Assembly (NCBI GenBank): GCA_039519185.1
Contig: CM076848.1
Location: 186,742,628-186,806,627 of the forward strand
Direction of reading: 5' to 3'
Source of the DNA: Astragalus membranaceus
Taxonomy: Eukaryota; Streptophyta; Magnoliopsida; Fabales; Fabaceae
Length of the DNA stretch: 64,000 nt
Positions 1 to 11,215 of this stretch are shown here, one piece after another. Under the pieces are notes generated by a model. The model ran no database searches, was not told the DNA's origin, and worked only from the letters and a program-made list of their open reading frames with translations. The position numbers and the translations under genes were made by a program. Each line of letters starts with the position of its first letter. Within the stretch, counting starts at the first letter, position 1.

Positions 1-144
1 ATGCAGAATTTAGCAGGTGTTGGCAGTGTTTCCACTCCTGGTGTTGGCAGTGTTTCCACTTCTGCAGTAGCTGCACTGAACAAAAACATCAAACCTAACA
101 AGATTTGTGCATTTTGCCTAGATCATTTCCCTTTATCCATTTGA
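1..144 (+). other. Short open frame with a 24-bp direct repeat
   Basis: The plus strand is open from the window edge to a TGA at 142-144. It contains two adjacent 24-bp copies (16-63) that encode a GVGSVST-type repeat, then a Cys-X2-Cys pair. It might be the end of a retrotransposon gag zinc-knuckle region or a host exon. I do not recognise it with confidence and the upstream part lies outside the window. Confidence 0.25.
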
Positions 145-446
145 ATATTTAGAATGTTGTTCCTTGATAAATAAGCTATAAATATATATATAAATGTTCT
201 TGAAAATAAGCAATAACTCAAGCTTAATTGTATGAATAACTCTATATAAAATAGAGTTATCAGCTGGACAATTGGGCCATGGCTATGGTGATTTGGCCTT
301 GAAGGAAGCTCGATGCTAATACCTCTGGATTTCGACGCCCCAGTCTGATATGCATTCGAACATGAAAGATAAACCCAATCCTTGGCCCAACCCATTGATA
401 GGTTTATTAATTTGGGATTAGAAAGATGGACTCACACCCCCTGCTA

Positions 447-1910
447 CTAAAGAGTCCCCACGACTTGAATACTATTATTTAGCTTACAACTTTCTGAAAA
501 AATTACCGAATTACCTCCTTGATTGGAATTTGAACAGCGACGCCCCTCATTTGAAAATATTACATCCTTAATTAACGATTCATTCCTCAACAAAATCGAA
601 CTGTTATCTTCAACATTAAAATCGTTTCCAACAAACTTCCCCACATCACGCCTAGAATTTTGGATATTATTGTTCACCTCCATCAATGTGCCGTCAGTCA
701 TACCACCATCAGGGACTCCGCCAATAACTCCAGCCACACTTCCTCTGTCGTCCACAACCTCAAAAGCGTCGAAATTATCTTGCCACTCCTCCGTTGAATC
801 CGATGATTCGCTTGCTGACGATGAAATTTTCCCCATCCCCTTCTTACTACCTCCACTCCATTGGAGAGGACCACTCCAATCCTCCACCAATCTAATGGTG
901 AACGTAATCTTGTTAATGCACACCTCCATCACACGGTTCACATTTTCAAATGCCTGAGTACGAATCATTACCCGAGCTACATCCATCTTCCTTCTTTTTT
1001 CGGTGTCGTCATCCGAATAGAGATAAGTACCCACTGAAGTAGTGATTTCAGTGAAGAACTCAGCGCTCCACGCATGCATCAGAACACTGAAACATCTAAT
1101 CCACACAAGACGTTTGTTATCCACATCGATGGGCTTCCACGGACAAATCCATTTGAACCATTGAGATAGCCATTCCTCTGCTTCTTCCACAAAACCCTTG
1201 AAATCGTCATCGTCCTTACTGCCTTCAAGAAGCACCAAGTTGGATCCCATTGGAGTATCTTTGATTGAGAAAACACCTTGTCGTACGATTTCATCATGAA
1301 TAAAATAGGACTTTCCTGGGTGCAACACCTCACCCACCATTGCATTGGAAAAATCACACATAATATCTGTACTCACATCAAAACTAAGATCACACGAACT
1401 AGAACCTTCAACCACCTTCGCCTTGTAAATAATCCCCTCCGTAGTCGCAGAAACATTCTTCGACACCCACTTCTTGGACAAGTTCATCGTCTTAGGTGGA
1501 GTCACAACATTGAGATTAGGTTGAAATTATTCTTCGGTAAGATGGGGTTCGGTTGGACGGCGCTCCTCTTCTTATCCTTATGAAGCTCACGATTGAACTT
1601 TGGCAAATTCACGTGAATCTTCAACCCTTCCACAAATATATTGTCTAAGATGATGACCAATTTCTCTGGTTCCTTCACGTCAAGATATCTCACAAAGCCG
1701 AAGCGATTCCCATGGCCATCGCTCCTTGCCGGAGTGACCACTTCCATCACTCTCCTGTGATTGGAGAAAACATGAAACATCTCCTTTGCCCTAAACCTAG
1801 TCGGAAAGTTGGTGAAAAAGAACGATGAGATGTTTTCGTTCAACACCTCCCCCCAAGCTAAAGAACGGACTCCAAATAGTCCCGACAAATGATGATTGAG
1901 GCGAGATTCG
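447..1910 (-). pseudogene. LINE (non-LTR retrotransposon) ORF1 remnant with RRM domain
   Basis: Reading on the minus strand, the part from about 1900 to 1502 encodes an RNA-recognition motif with an RNP2-like strand (SFFFTNFP) and an RNP1-like strand (NRFGFVRY). The frame then shifts by an indel near 1515-1540 and continues as a second open stretch (1505-447). That stretch has a W-rich block (WLSQWFKWICPW, VWIRCFSVLMHAWS) like the DUF4283-type region of plant LINE ORF1 proteins, followed by an acidic, Ser-rich tail. ORF1 binds the element RNA. No reverse transcriptase follows, so this is a 5' fragment. The family call rests on motif order and recollection of legume LINE ORF1 proteins. Confidence 0.65.
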
Positions 1911-3135
1911 GCATTTTAAATATATGTTTGGCCCCTGCAAATATGGCCATAATCCATTTAGGCCCCTGTAAAAAAAGTTTTAAAATGGTCCTTACAAATA
2001 TTAAGTGTTTCTAGGTTGGCCCCTCGGTTAAATTTCCATCCAAAAAAGCTGACGTGGCTAACAGAGATGATGTCAGCATGACATCACGTCACTGCCATGT
2101 GTCATCATTTAATTGGGCCTTTGTGCCACGTGACACGCCACATCAACACCCCACGTCACCACTGCCACGTGGCAAACGTCAGCAACCAGTAGATGGCTGC
2201 CACGTGGGAGTGTTCTTACACTCAAAATAAATTTTGAAAATGGCATGAGAGGGACTTGAACTCACAACCGTCTTAGTCACACATAAAGGGAATTACCACT
2301 AAACTGATGCTTCACTTGTGATATTATACCAATTCTATTATATTTATATTTTAAAAAATGGGAATTTATACTGCATCCTCTTCCTTCTCTTCCGTTTGAA
2401 AGGTTGGGATTGAACCAGAACCTTCGCGAGAACTAGAACCTTCACGAGAACCAAAACGGGAATCAATCTTCAAACAAAAATGGGTTTCAGATGACGAAAT
2501 CAATCTTCAAACAAAAATGGGTTTCAGATGATGAGAACATTGTAACACTGTTATGAGCTTCACGAGAACCAGAACGAAAATCAATCGTTTCCATCTTCAT
2601 TTTCAGATCTGGAAACGAAAATCAATCTGGAAAACAGACGAAAATCAATCTTCAAATAAATGATGAATCTGGAAAACGATTTGCTTCGATTTTGTTTTTA
2701 TGCAAAACGAAAATGGGTTGCGGATTTATTTTGTATCTGGAAAACGAAAATGGGTCGCAGATTTCCTTTCCAATGACTTGCAACTCACGAGTTCAATACC
2801 TGTGTTCTCCAAATTATTAAATTTATTTTAGTAACAAGGTGCCCAACATTTTCATGTGGCAGCCATGCTGATCAGTGCCATGTGTCCATGATGATGTGGC
2901 GTGTCAGTGCCATGTGGCAGAGGCCCAATCAAATGATGACATGTGGCAGTGACGTCATTGATGATGTCATGCTGACGTCATCTCCGTTAGCCACGTCAGC
3001 TTTTTTGGATGGAAAGTTAACCGAAGGGCTAAAATGTAATCGCTTAATATTTACAAAGACCATTTTAAAACTTTTTTTAGAGGGGTCAAACTGGATTATG
3101 GCCATAGTAGGAGGGGCCAAACATATATTTAAGCC
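1911..3135. mobile_element. Non-autonomous Mutator-like element with long TIRs
   Basis: The ends are long imperfect inverted repeats. The left arm (about 1911-2200) starts GGC..TTAA..TATGTTTGGCCCC. The right arm (about 2890-3135) ends with the reverse complement, GGGGCCAAACATATATTTAAGCC. Both arms carry the CCCCTGCAAATAT-like block and several GATGTCAGCATGACGTCA-type palindromes. No convincing 9-bp target duplication was found. The interior (2230-2860) has no coding potential. It holds two near-identical copies of an AATCAATCTTCAAAC segment around 2450-2530. Confidence 0.7.
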
Positions 3136-3216
3136 AAGAATTAATTTACTGATTTCACAAAATAAAATGATAGTTTGGGTGATAGGAATATCAACTAGCT
3201 TGGTAATGGTAGGTAC

Positions 3217-3880
3217 CACTACAAGAAATACTTGTTTTGTCGGCGAAAGATTTCCAGTGGCCAGGCTCTGTTAGTAATTTTCGGCGACCTGAGCCGCTGG
3301 AAAGTGCGTTGGTAGCGTTCCGGCAGCCAAAAATCACTGGTAATGACCAAAATAAAAGGAAAGCAAAATGCGACGGTTGGAGCGCCGGTATTCACCAAAA
3401 ACCGCCGGTAATTACCAACGACCAAAAACCGCTAGTAATCATCATCCCGAAATGTCTATAAATAAAACTTTCTCCTATACTTTTCTTATTCTCCCATTTC
3501 ATTATTTCATTCCTTCTCATTCTCTCCTACATTTTTCCCTTTTCTTATCTTTCTTCTTCTTTGTCATACTCTCCAATCTCCTTAAATTATTATTAATTAA
3601 TTGTTTCAAAAAAAAATTTTAAAAAAAAAAAAGCAAATTACGACGGTCGAAATCGCCGGTATGTACCAAAAAACCGCCTGTAATTACCGGAGGCCAAAAA
3701 CCACTTGTAATTACCGGCGGCCAAAAACAATCGTTAATTAGCAACGGTCAAGCTACCGGAAACTGTTACCTACGGGCGATTAACCGGCGGCCAAAAACTA
3801 CTGAAAATGCGACATTTCCAGCGATTTTTTGCCATTTCCATTGAAGTTGGCTACAAGTAATTTCTATTTTTCTTGTATTG
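3217..3880. mobile_element. CACTA-type MITE with TAC target duplication
   Basis: The element begins CACTACAAGAAATA at 3217 and ends TATTTTTCTTGTATTG at 3880, an inverted repeat with one change in the terminal CACTA. It is flanked by an exact 3-bp direct repeat TAC (3214-3216 and 3881-3883), as expected for CACTA elements. Inside are repeated subterminal motifs of the form GGCCAAAAACC..TAATTACCGG on both flanks, the kind of array CACTA transposases bind. There is no transposase frame in 664 bp. Confidence 0.85.
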
Positions 3881-4037
3881 TACACCAAAACCACTGTGTG
3901 GTTTAAATCATTTTAAACAAAATGTAGAATGGACCTAATGAAAGCTTAGAAATAATAAGGATATGTTAGCAACATTCTGCTTAATAGTGGCTGAAAAGCC
4001 CAATTTACAATTTTGCACATTGATGTTATGACAGTAT

Positions 4038-6310
4038 CACTTGTAGCATTGAGTCATTGGCGGAAAAACTATTGAACTAAGTCTTAACATTTTCTATCTA
4101 TTTTTACCATATTAATTATTTTTTACTCTCATTTACACTTTAATTTAAAGTCCTATTCATCTTAATCAAATGTGTTAGGACTTAAGCACATGAGGAGATT
4201 CCAACCCAAAGACTAGTCCATTAACTGGGAGAGCCTCATGGTTGCCAAAATTACCACACTATTTAAGTGACGACGTCCACGACGGCTTTCACTCAATCGA
4301 TACTGGTCTAGTCGTAGCCCTTTCTCTTTTTGGCGGCTCAATAAAGTACCTTAATTCATCCTATAGATAGCACTTTTCGCAGACACTCTTATTGAAAGCA
4401 CCAATTGTTAGGACTTAAATCACATGGGAGAGCCCAACTCAAATGACTAGCCCATTAGGTGGGAGAGCCTCATAGCTTAAGTACCACTTTGAGCCTTCTT
4501 ATTTACATAGGTTGGACACTGGTCTGGTCGTAGGCCTTTCTCACTTGTCGCATTGAGCCATTGGCGGAAAACTATTGAACTAAGTCTTAACCTTTTCTTT
4601 CTATTTTTACATCTTAATTATTTTTTTACTCTCATTTACATTTTAATTTAAAGTCCTAATCATCTTAATCAAATGTGTTAGGACTTAAGCATATGAGGAG
4701 ATTCCAACCCAAAGACTAGTCCACTAACTAGCAGAGCCTCATGGTTCCCAAAATTACCACACTCTTTAAGTGTCGTCGTGGACTCACTCGACACTGATCC
4801 GGTCGTAGCTCTTTCTCTTTTTGGCGGCTCAGTGATGTACCTTAATTCAGCCTATAAATAGCACTTTCAACAGACACTCTTAATGAAAGCACCAATTGTT
4901 AGGACTTAAATCACATGGGAGGGCCCAACTCAAAAGACTAGCCCATTAGGTGGGAAAGCCTCATAGTTTAAGTACCACATTGAGCGTTCTTATTTACTCA
5001 ATGTGGGACACTGGTCAGGTCGTAGGCCTTTCTCTTTTTGGTGGCTCAGTGAAGTACCTTAATTCTGCCTATAGATAGCACTTTCCGAAGACACTCTTAA
5101 TGAAAGCACCAATTCTTAGGACTCAAATCACATGTGAGAGACCAACTCAAAAGACTAGCCCATTAGGTGGGACAGCCTCATAGCTTAAGTACCACATTGA
5201 GCCTTCTTATTTACTCAATGTGGGACACTGGTTCGGTCGTTGGCCTTTCTCTTTTTGGCGGCTCGGTGAAGTACCTTAATTCAGCCTATAGATAGCACTT
5301 TCCGCAGACACTCTTAATGAAAGCACCAATTGTTAGGACGTAAAACACATGTGAGAGCCCAACTCAAAAGACTAGCCCATTAGGTGGGAGAGCCTCATAG
5401 CTTAAGTACCACATTGAGCCTTCTTATTTACTCAATGTGGGACACTGGTCCAGTCGTAGGCCTTTCTCTTTTTGGCGGCTCAGTGAAGTACCTTAATTCA
5501 GCCTATAGGTAGCATTTTCCGAAGAAACTCTTAATGAAAGCACCAATTGTTAGGACTTAAATCACATGTGAGAGCCCAACTCAAAAGACTAGCCCATTAG
5601 GTGGGAGAGCCTCATAGCTTAAGTACCACATCGAGCCTTCTTATTTACTTAATCTGGAACACTGGTCCGGTCGTTGGCCTTTCTCTTTTTGGCGGCTCGG
5701 TGAAGTACCTTAATTCAGCCTATAGATAGCACTTTCCGCAGACACTCTTAAGGAAAGCACCAATTGTTAGGACTTAAATCACATGTGAGAGCCCAACTCA
5801 ATAGACTGTCCCATTAGGTGGGAGAGCCTCATAGCTTAAATACCACATTGAGCCTTCTTAGTTACTCAATGTGGGACACTTGTCCGGTCGTAGGCCTTTC
5901 TCTCTTTGGCGGCTCGGTGAAGAACCTTAATTCAGCATATAGATAGCACTTTCTGCAGACACTCTTAATGAAAACACGAATTGTTAGGACTTAAATCACA
6001 TGTGAGAGCCCAACTCAAAAGACTAGCCCATTATGTGGGAGAGCCTCATAGCTTAAATACCACATTGAGCCTTCTTAGTTACTCAATGTGGGACACTTGT
6101 CCGGTCGTAGGCCTTTCTCTTTTTGTAGGCTCAGTGAAGTACCTTAATTCAGCATATAGATAGCACTTTCTGCAGACACTCTTAATGAAAGCATCAATTG
6201 TTAGAACTTAAATCACATGTGAGAGCCCAACTCAAAAGACTAGCTCATTAGGTGGGAGAGCCCCATAGCTTAAGTACCACATTGAGCCTTCTTATTTACT
6301 CAACGTGGGA
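4038..6310. repeat. Tandem repeat array, 217-bp period with a 504-bp higher-order start
   Basis: The marker TTAGGACT recurs at 4175, 4408, 4679, 4899, 5116, 5333, 5550, 5767, 5984 and 6201. The last six steps are exactly 217 bp. The first part is a 504-bp duplication (4047 versus 4551; 4175 versus 4679). Each full unit contains a CCTATARATAGCACTTT stretch resembling a TATA box and a small hairpin (ATTGAG..CTCAAT). It also contains a CACCAATTG box. Units differ by scattered substitutions. No protein is encoded: open frames inside it are accidental. Confidence 0.9.
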
Positions 6311-6889
6311 CTCCTAAAATTTACTTATCACTTTATTAGTGCGGCCGGCAGTGACCTCTATATGAAAACATTGTTTAAGACTTTAAGTAATTCATCCGCC
6401 CATGGATTTGAATTCTTCACAAAGTTGTGCGAACCAATGGGTCAGCCCATATACATTTCGAATTGGACTGGACCAAACATTATTTGGGCCCAAGTTTGGC
6501 CCACTAACCTACACTTTATATTGGGACAATCAAGTTGGGCCAAGTCATGAATTTGCCATTACCACAATTGGAAAAAGAATGGTGAGAAAGAGAACAACTT
6601 TGATGGATACAGTGATCATTAGATGAGGGGGAAAAATTGGATGTTGAATAATTGAACATACTTTCATTCCATCATAAGAAAATTCAATGTTACCCAAGAT
6701 AGTGACAGGCAACATTAGCTACATTACAAACTCATAATAGATAATAGCAAATGAAAATGTATGATAAATAATAGTCAAGAAAGGCTGCACATTGTATTTT
6801 AGTTTACAAGTGAACTAGAAATTTTGAGTTGACACATACTATCTATATATGCCAATATTTATATCATTATTTTATTATTAAGGACAACT
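6311..6889 (+). other. Upstream region of the first hexose transporter gene
   Basis: AT-rich intergenic DNA of about 580 bp separates the tandem array from the transporter start codon. It should hold the promoter and 5' leader. No promoter element stands out strongly enough to place, and no gene is seen. Confidence 0.4.
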
Positions 6890-9665
6890 ATGGCAGTGGA
6901 ACACTTAATTGCAAGCGATGGAAGAGGATACAATGGGAAGATGACTTCTGTTGTGATTCTATCTTGTATGGTTGCTGCCACTGGTGGCATTATCTTTGGT
7001 TATGATATTGGAATTTCAGGTTTGTCTACTAAATTCATATCAGTGAGCTTCATTATTACTATTTGAAAATGGAAAAACATATTAGATTACAAGAGCATGA
7101 CCTCCTTTTTTTAAAGAGGATCAATAGTGTTCTCCACTTCTCCTCTCTATGACTTGAATCCACGACTATTTAGGTGTAGGTGAGCGTCTTACCAACTGAG
7201 CTGCGTTTCGTTATCTAGAGCATGGCCTCTTAAGAAGCTCGTATAGTTAGTACGATATAGATATGATGCAAGAGCTGGCAAAATGGGCTCCCTCGGGTTT
7301 TGCGGCCCATGCCCTGTACTTTTTCGGTCTTTTTCGGACAAGCCTGACCATTTTGCCAACTCTGCATCACGGATATGGGGAGCTTTATGGATACGTATTT
7401 ATCGGATGTGTATTAGTATCAGATATGTTTCCAAAACTAATGTGTTTAAATTTTTGAAGTATCTGTATTTCATAAATGGCCACATACCCGTGTGGATAAG
7501 TTTAGTACAAAGAAAATACAACAAACAAATATTTAAAAAATATAGAGGGATGAAGTTTCTATACAATTATTATTTGATGAATTTAACAAATTTAACTAGA
7601 ATTGCAGGTGGGGTAACATCTATGGTACCATTCTTGGAGAAGTTTTTTCCAGATGTATACACAAAGATGAAACAAGACAACAAGATTAGCAATTACTGCA
7701 AGTTTGATAGTCAGCTGCTAACAACATTTACTTCATCACTTTACATAGCTGGTCTTTTAGCCTCATTCTTTGCCTCATCAGTTACAAGAGCCTTTGGGAG
7801 GAAACCATCAATTCTTGTAGGTGGTGTTGCATTTTTAATTGGAGCAGCTCTTGGTGGTGCAGCTTTCAACATATACATGCTAATACTTGGTCGAGTTTTG
7901 CTTGGTGTTGGAATAGGCTTTGCTAATCAGGTAGCTTTATCCTTATAATGCCTTTGTAAATTTATTTTATTTACAAATTTATAACTACACTCAAAGTAAA
8001 CACATTCTACAGTGACATTCAATAATATTTTACTATCTTCCAATAGTGTAAGTAGGTTTTAACAAAATAATATCAATGTTTTGAAGAACCGAACCGGACG
8101 ATCCAAGCGATACAACTATAAACCCACCATGTCTACAGTTCGATTATTCGATATCTGGTTCATCTCGATTCGAGTGATTTAAAGCAATTCATGACAGGGA
8201 AGTCTTGCCAGTTCAATCTCCATTTCAGCTCTTAAAACATTCAATAATATTATGATGTGACAAGCCCGTGAAGTATGATTTGATATATGTAAAACTTGGG
8301 ATCTGGATTTGGTGCATTTGGTAAAAGTGTGCAGTCATACATTTAGCGTATCTTGACCAGTAAATCTTGATCGAACAATCTAGATTTTTAACACTAAAAA
8401 GTGATATAAAACACAAAGTTATAATCTAGGCCGTGCGACCAAGATTGGACAGACAAGACTACTGAATGCATGGCTGCACAATCTGACGACTGCTCAGGAT
8501 CCACTTCCAGAGTACTTGTTTAGTTGTTTACAATGTCAGTGCATAATTATTAAGTTGTTATCATGATGATAACATTAGTATAATCTTTATATGTATACAA
8601 AATTTCATTGTTTTGCAGTCAGTGCCATTATACCTATCTGAAATGGCACTTCCAAGATACAGAGGAGCAATAAACAATGGCTTCCAACTTTGTGTTGGCA
8701 TTGGTGTACTATCAGCTAATTTAATCAACTTCAGCACAGAAAAGATCAAAGGAGGTTACGGCTGGCGCATTTCCTTAGCCATGGCAGCAGTTCCAGCTTC
8801 AATACTCACTTTAGGAGCACTTTTCCTCCCAGAAACACCTAACAGCATAATCCAAAACAGCAATAACAATAACAATCACAAAGCTAAACTAATGTTGCAA
8901 AAAATCAGAGGCACCAATGATGTTCAACTAGAATTTGATGACCTTATTGAAGGAAGTAACATATCAAATTCTATCAAACATCCTTTTAAGAATATCTTAC
9001 AAAGAAAATATAGACCTCAACTTGTTATGGCAATAGCTATACCTTTCTTCCAACAATTCACAGGAATCAATGTTATTTCGTTTTATGCTCCGATCCTTTT
9101 TTTAACGATCGGATTAGGCGAAAGCGCGTCGCTTTTGTCTGCAGTTATGATTGGAATTGTAGGAACTGTTTCAACATTCATATCAATGCTGATAGTTGAT
9201 AAACTAGGTAGAAGAGTTTTGTTCATATCAAGAGGGATTCAAATGTTCTTCTCACAAGTCATTATAGGAAGTATTATGGCATTTCAACTTGGTGAACATG
9301 GTGAAATAAGCAAGAAATGTGTATATTTGATTCTAATTTTGATATGTATATATGTTTCTGGATTTGCTTGGTCATGGGGGCCATTAGGATGGTTGGTACC
9401 TAGTGAGATTTTTCCGTTGGAGATTCGATCGGCGGCGCAAAGTATTACGGTTGCGGTGAATTTTTTGTTTACTTTCATTGTTGCTCAAACTTTTCTTAGT
9501 ATGTTGTGTCATTTTAAGGCTGGCACTTTCTTCTTTTTTGGTGGTTGGGTGGTGGTTATGACAGTTTTTGTTTATTTGCTGTTACCTGAGACCAAGAATG
9601 TGCCAATTGAGAAAATGGATAGAGTGTGGAGAGAACATTTGTTTTGGAAGAGAATTGTGGAATGA
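6890..9665 (+). CDS. Hexose/H+ symporter, HEX6/STP-like, gene 1 of tandem pair
   Basis: Three exons (6890-7019, 7608-7930, 8619-9665) with GT-AG introns join in frame to about 499 residues, near the usual length of plant STP monosaccharide transporters. These plasma-membrane proteins of the major facilitator superfamily bring hexoses into the cell with protons. Visible family marks are FGYDIG with the proton-site Asp39, GGVTSM, FGRKPS, PETPNS after helix 6, DKLGRR in the second half, WGPLGWLVPSEIFPLEIR and the closing LLPETKN. The lid-domain cysteines (NYCKFDSQ and MLCHFK) are both present. It is closest in memory to Ricinus HEX6. The start is the first ATG before the conserved N-terminus. 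Intron 1 splits the GIS/G codon and is absent from gene 2. The reading frame is intact. Confidence 0.95.
7085..7215 (-). repeat. tRNA-derived (SINE-like) repeat in intron 1
   Basis: On the minus strand this intron segment reads GCAGCTCAGTTGGTAAGACG (A-box-like) followed about 30 bp later by GGATTCAAGTCAT (B-box-like). That is the spacing of a tRNA-derived Pol III promoter. No cloverleaf or clear target duplication was established, so it is called only SINE-like. Confidence 0.4.
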
Positions 9666-9820
9666 AAAAAGATTAGAAAAGAAACATTACAATGATCTTG
9701 AAATTGTCATATTTTAGTACTGAATACTGATACATATTCATATCTGAATTCCAGTGTTTTATTTGAATAGATATTATTGCTGATATTTTCACTTGAAGAT
9801 TCAACCCTTCCTTTCCATTA

Positions 9821-9954
9821 CTCCCTCCGGTTTCATTTATAAGAAAAAACACCTTTTAGATTCATTAAATAACTGATATATCTAGTCTATAATATAGACC
9901 AGATACAGATGAACCTAAAAAGTGTTTTTTTTCTTATAAATGAGACCGGAGTAG
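9821..9954. mobile_element. Stowaway-type MITE
   Basis: A 134-bp foldback element starting CTCCCTCCGGTTTCATTTAT and ending with its near inverse, ATAAATGAGACCGGAGTAG. It is flanked by TA on both sides, as for Tc1/mariner (Stowaway) MITEs. It lies about 155 bp after the stop codon of transporter gene 1, so it may be in the 3' flank or UTR. Confidence 0.8.
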
Positions 9955-10075
9955 TATTGTTTTAGAAAATTCAACTACACGTGTGATGTTCCTAAGCAGA
10001 GCACAACTAAGAAATAGCTAAAAATATGTATCAATATGCCAAAATCCATAAACTCTTGGCAAAATTGGTCCCAAC

Positions 10076-10292
10076 CAGTGGCGGACCTGGCTTGTATTCA
10101 GGGGGTTCAGTTGAACTCTCTGAAAAAAAAATTGCACTTACCACCCTATATAAATAGCCTAAATCTCTTGAAAATTTGATTTTGAACCCCCTGAAAATTT
10201 TAAATTGCACTAGTAGACCAAGTTTAGCACCTATTTGACACTGGCCTTAAAATATTTGACACCCATGACCTGGGGTCCTGGGTCCGCCACTG
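10076..10292. mobile_element. hAT-type MITE with exact 8-bp TSD
   Basis: A 217-bp element bounded by CAGTGGCGGACC at 10076 and its inverse GGTCCGCCACTG ending at 10292. The exact 8-bp direct repeat GTCCCAAC flanks it (10068-10075 and 10293-10300), the target size of hAT transposases. It has no coding content. Confidence 0.9.
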
Positions 10293-10300
10293 GTCCCAAC

Positions 10301-11060
10301 AGGCCTACATATATAAATGTTATGGTATAGGCCAAATAGAACAACTATTATTATTATTATAGTGAAAGAAATCGCCATCCAAAGTTGTAGATATTGTTCC
10401 TAAGCACATGGTTAGAAGCACGTCCCTGTCACAGTGCACATAAAATGAATTTTCTCCTATTATAGAGACATTTGAGGTGTGCAAGTTTGACCTTATTAGT
10501 TAGCAAGTTAGTACCACACTAATTTGAAAGATATACGCCTTATGCAATGAAATTATTTTAGGCCGTGAGAACAAACTGACCATATTTCAGTTAAGTAGAG
10601 CACAAAACAATCATGAACTCAAAATAAATATTAAAATGAAAAAAAAAAGTACATTATAGTCATGTTAAACTTAATATTATCATGAATTTTTTATTGATTG
10701 TGTCTAATACACACAATGTATATAAGACAACATGTTCATAAGCTGTTTATGTCACGAAATAAGCCTAAATAAATTCTAAATATTTTCTTCCAACCACTAC
10801 CTAAATAAGCTCTTCCAAATGAAATGACTAATATGTTGAACAGTCAAACCAATACAACTATTCTAAAGTTAGCTAATACAAATGACCAATATGTTGAACA
10901 TTCAAACCAAATATAATATTTTGAAGATTACCATACCCCACTTGGAATGTCATGTTCAGTGCTGCCAATTCACTTGACTGTGTAAGTCAAGAAACATGGC
11001 TTGCTTATCTGGATCTACATCTGCAATCTCAAAGGCTTAAACTATCTCTCTTTCTAATAA
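10301..11060. other. Intergenic region between the two transporter genes
   Basis: AT-rich spacer. A short direct repeat (AATATGTTGAACA followed by TCAAACCAA) occurs twice near 10829 and 10886. No gene or RNA gene is seen. It probably includes the distal promoter of transporter gene 2. Confidence 0.4.
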
Positions 11061-11173
11061 GGTGTTTGTTTCCGCGGCGAGCAACAAGTAAACGCGCGTC
11101 TGACGTGAACCTACCTGTTGTAACTTCAAGCTAATCGCACGTCTGACAGTCCGTGGACGTGGAAACAAACACG
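11061..11173. mobile_element. Short foldback MITE just upstream of transporter gene 2
   Basis: The ends GGTGTTTGTTTCCGCGG and CCGTGGACGTGGAAACAAACACG form an imperfect inverted repeat around a GC-richer core. The superfamily is uncertain because no clear target duplication was found. It ends 42 bp before the ATG at 11216, so it must lie in the core promoter or 5' leader. Confidence 0.55.
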
Positions 11174-11215
11174 TAGTAAACTTCTAATAGTGTGTCAGCT
11201 TAAAGAAAAAAGTTA

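Noticed and set aside
123..395. Minus-strand 90-codon frame near the window start
   Set aside because: No recognisable motif, low-complexity composition and no supporting structure. Likely chance.
4038..6310. 5S rRNA-containing Cassandra-type TRIM array
   Set aside because: The unit does not contain the conserved 5S promoter sequence, so that identity is not supported.
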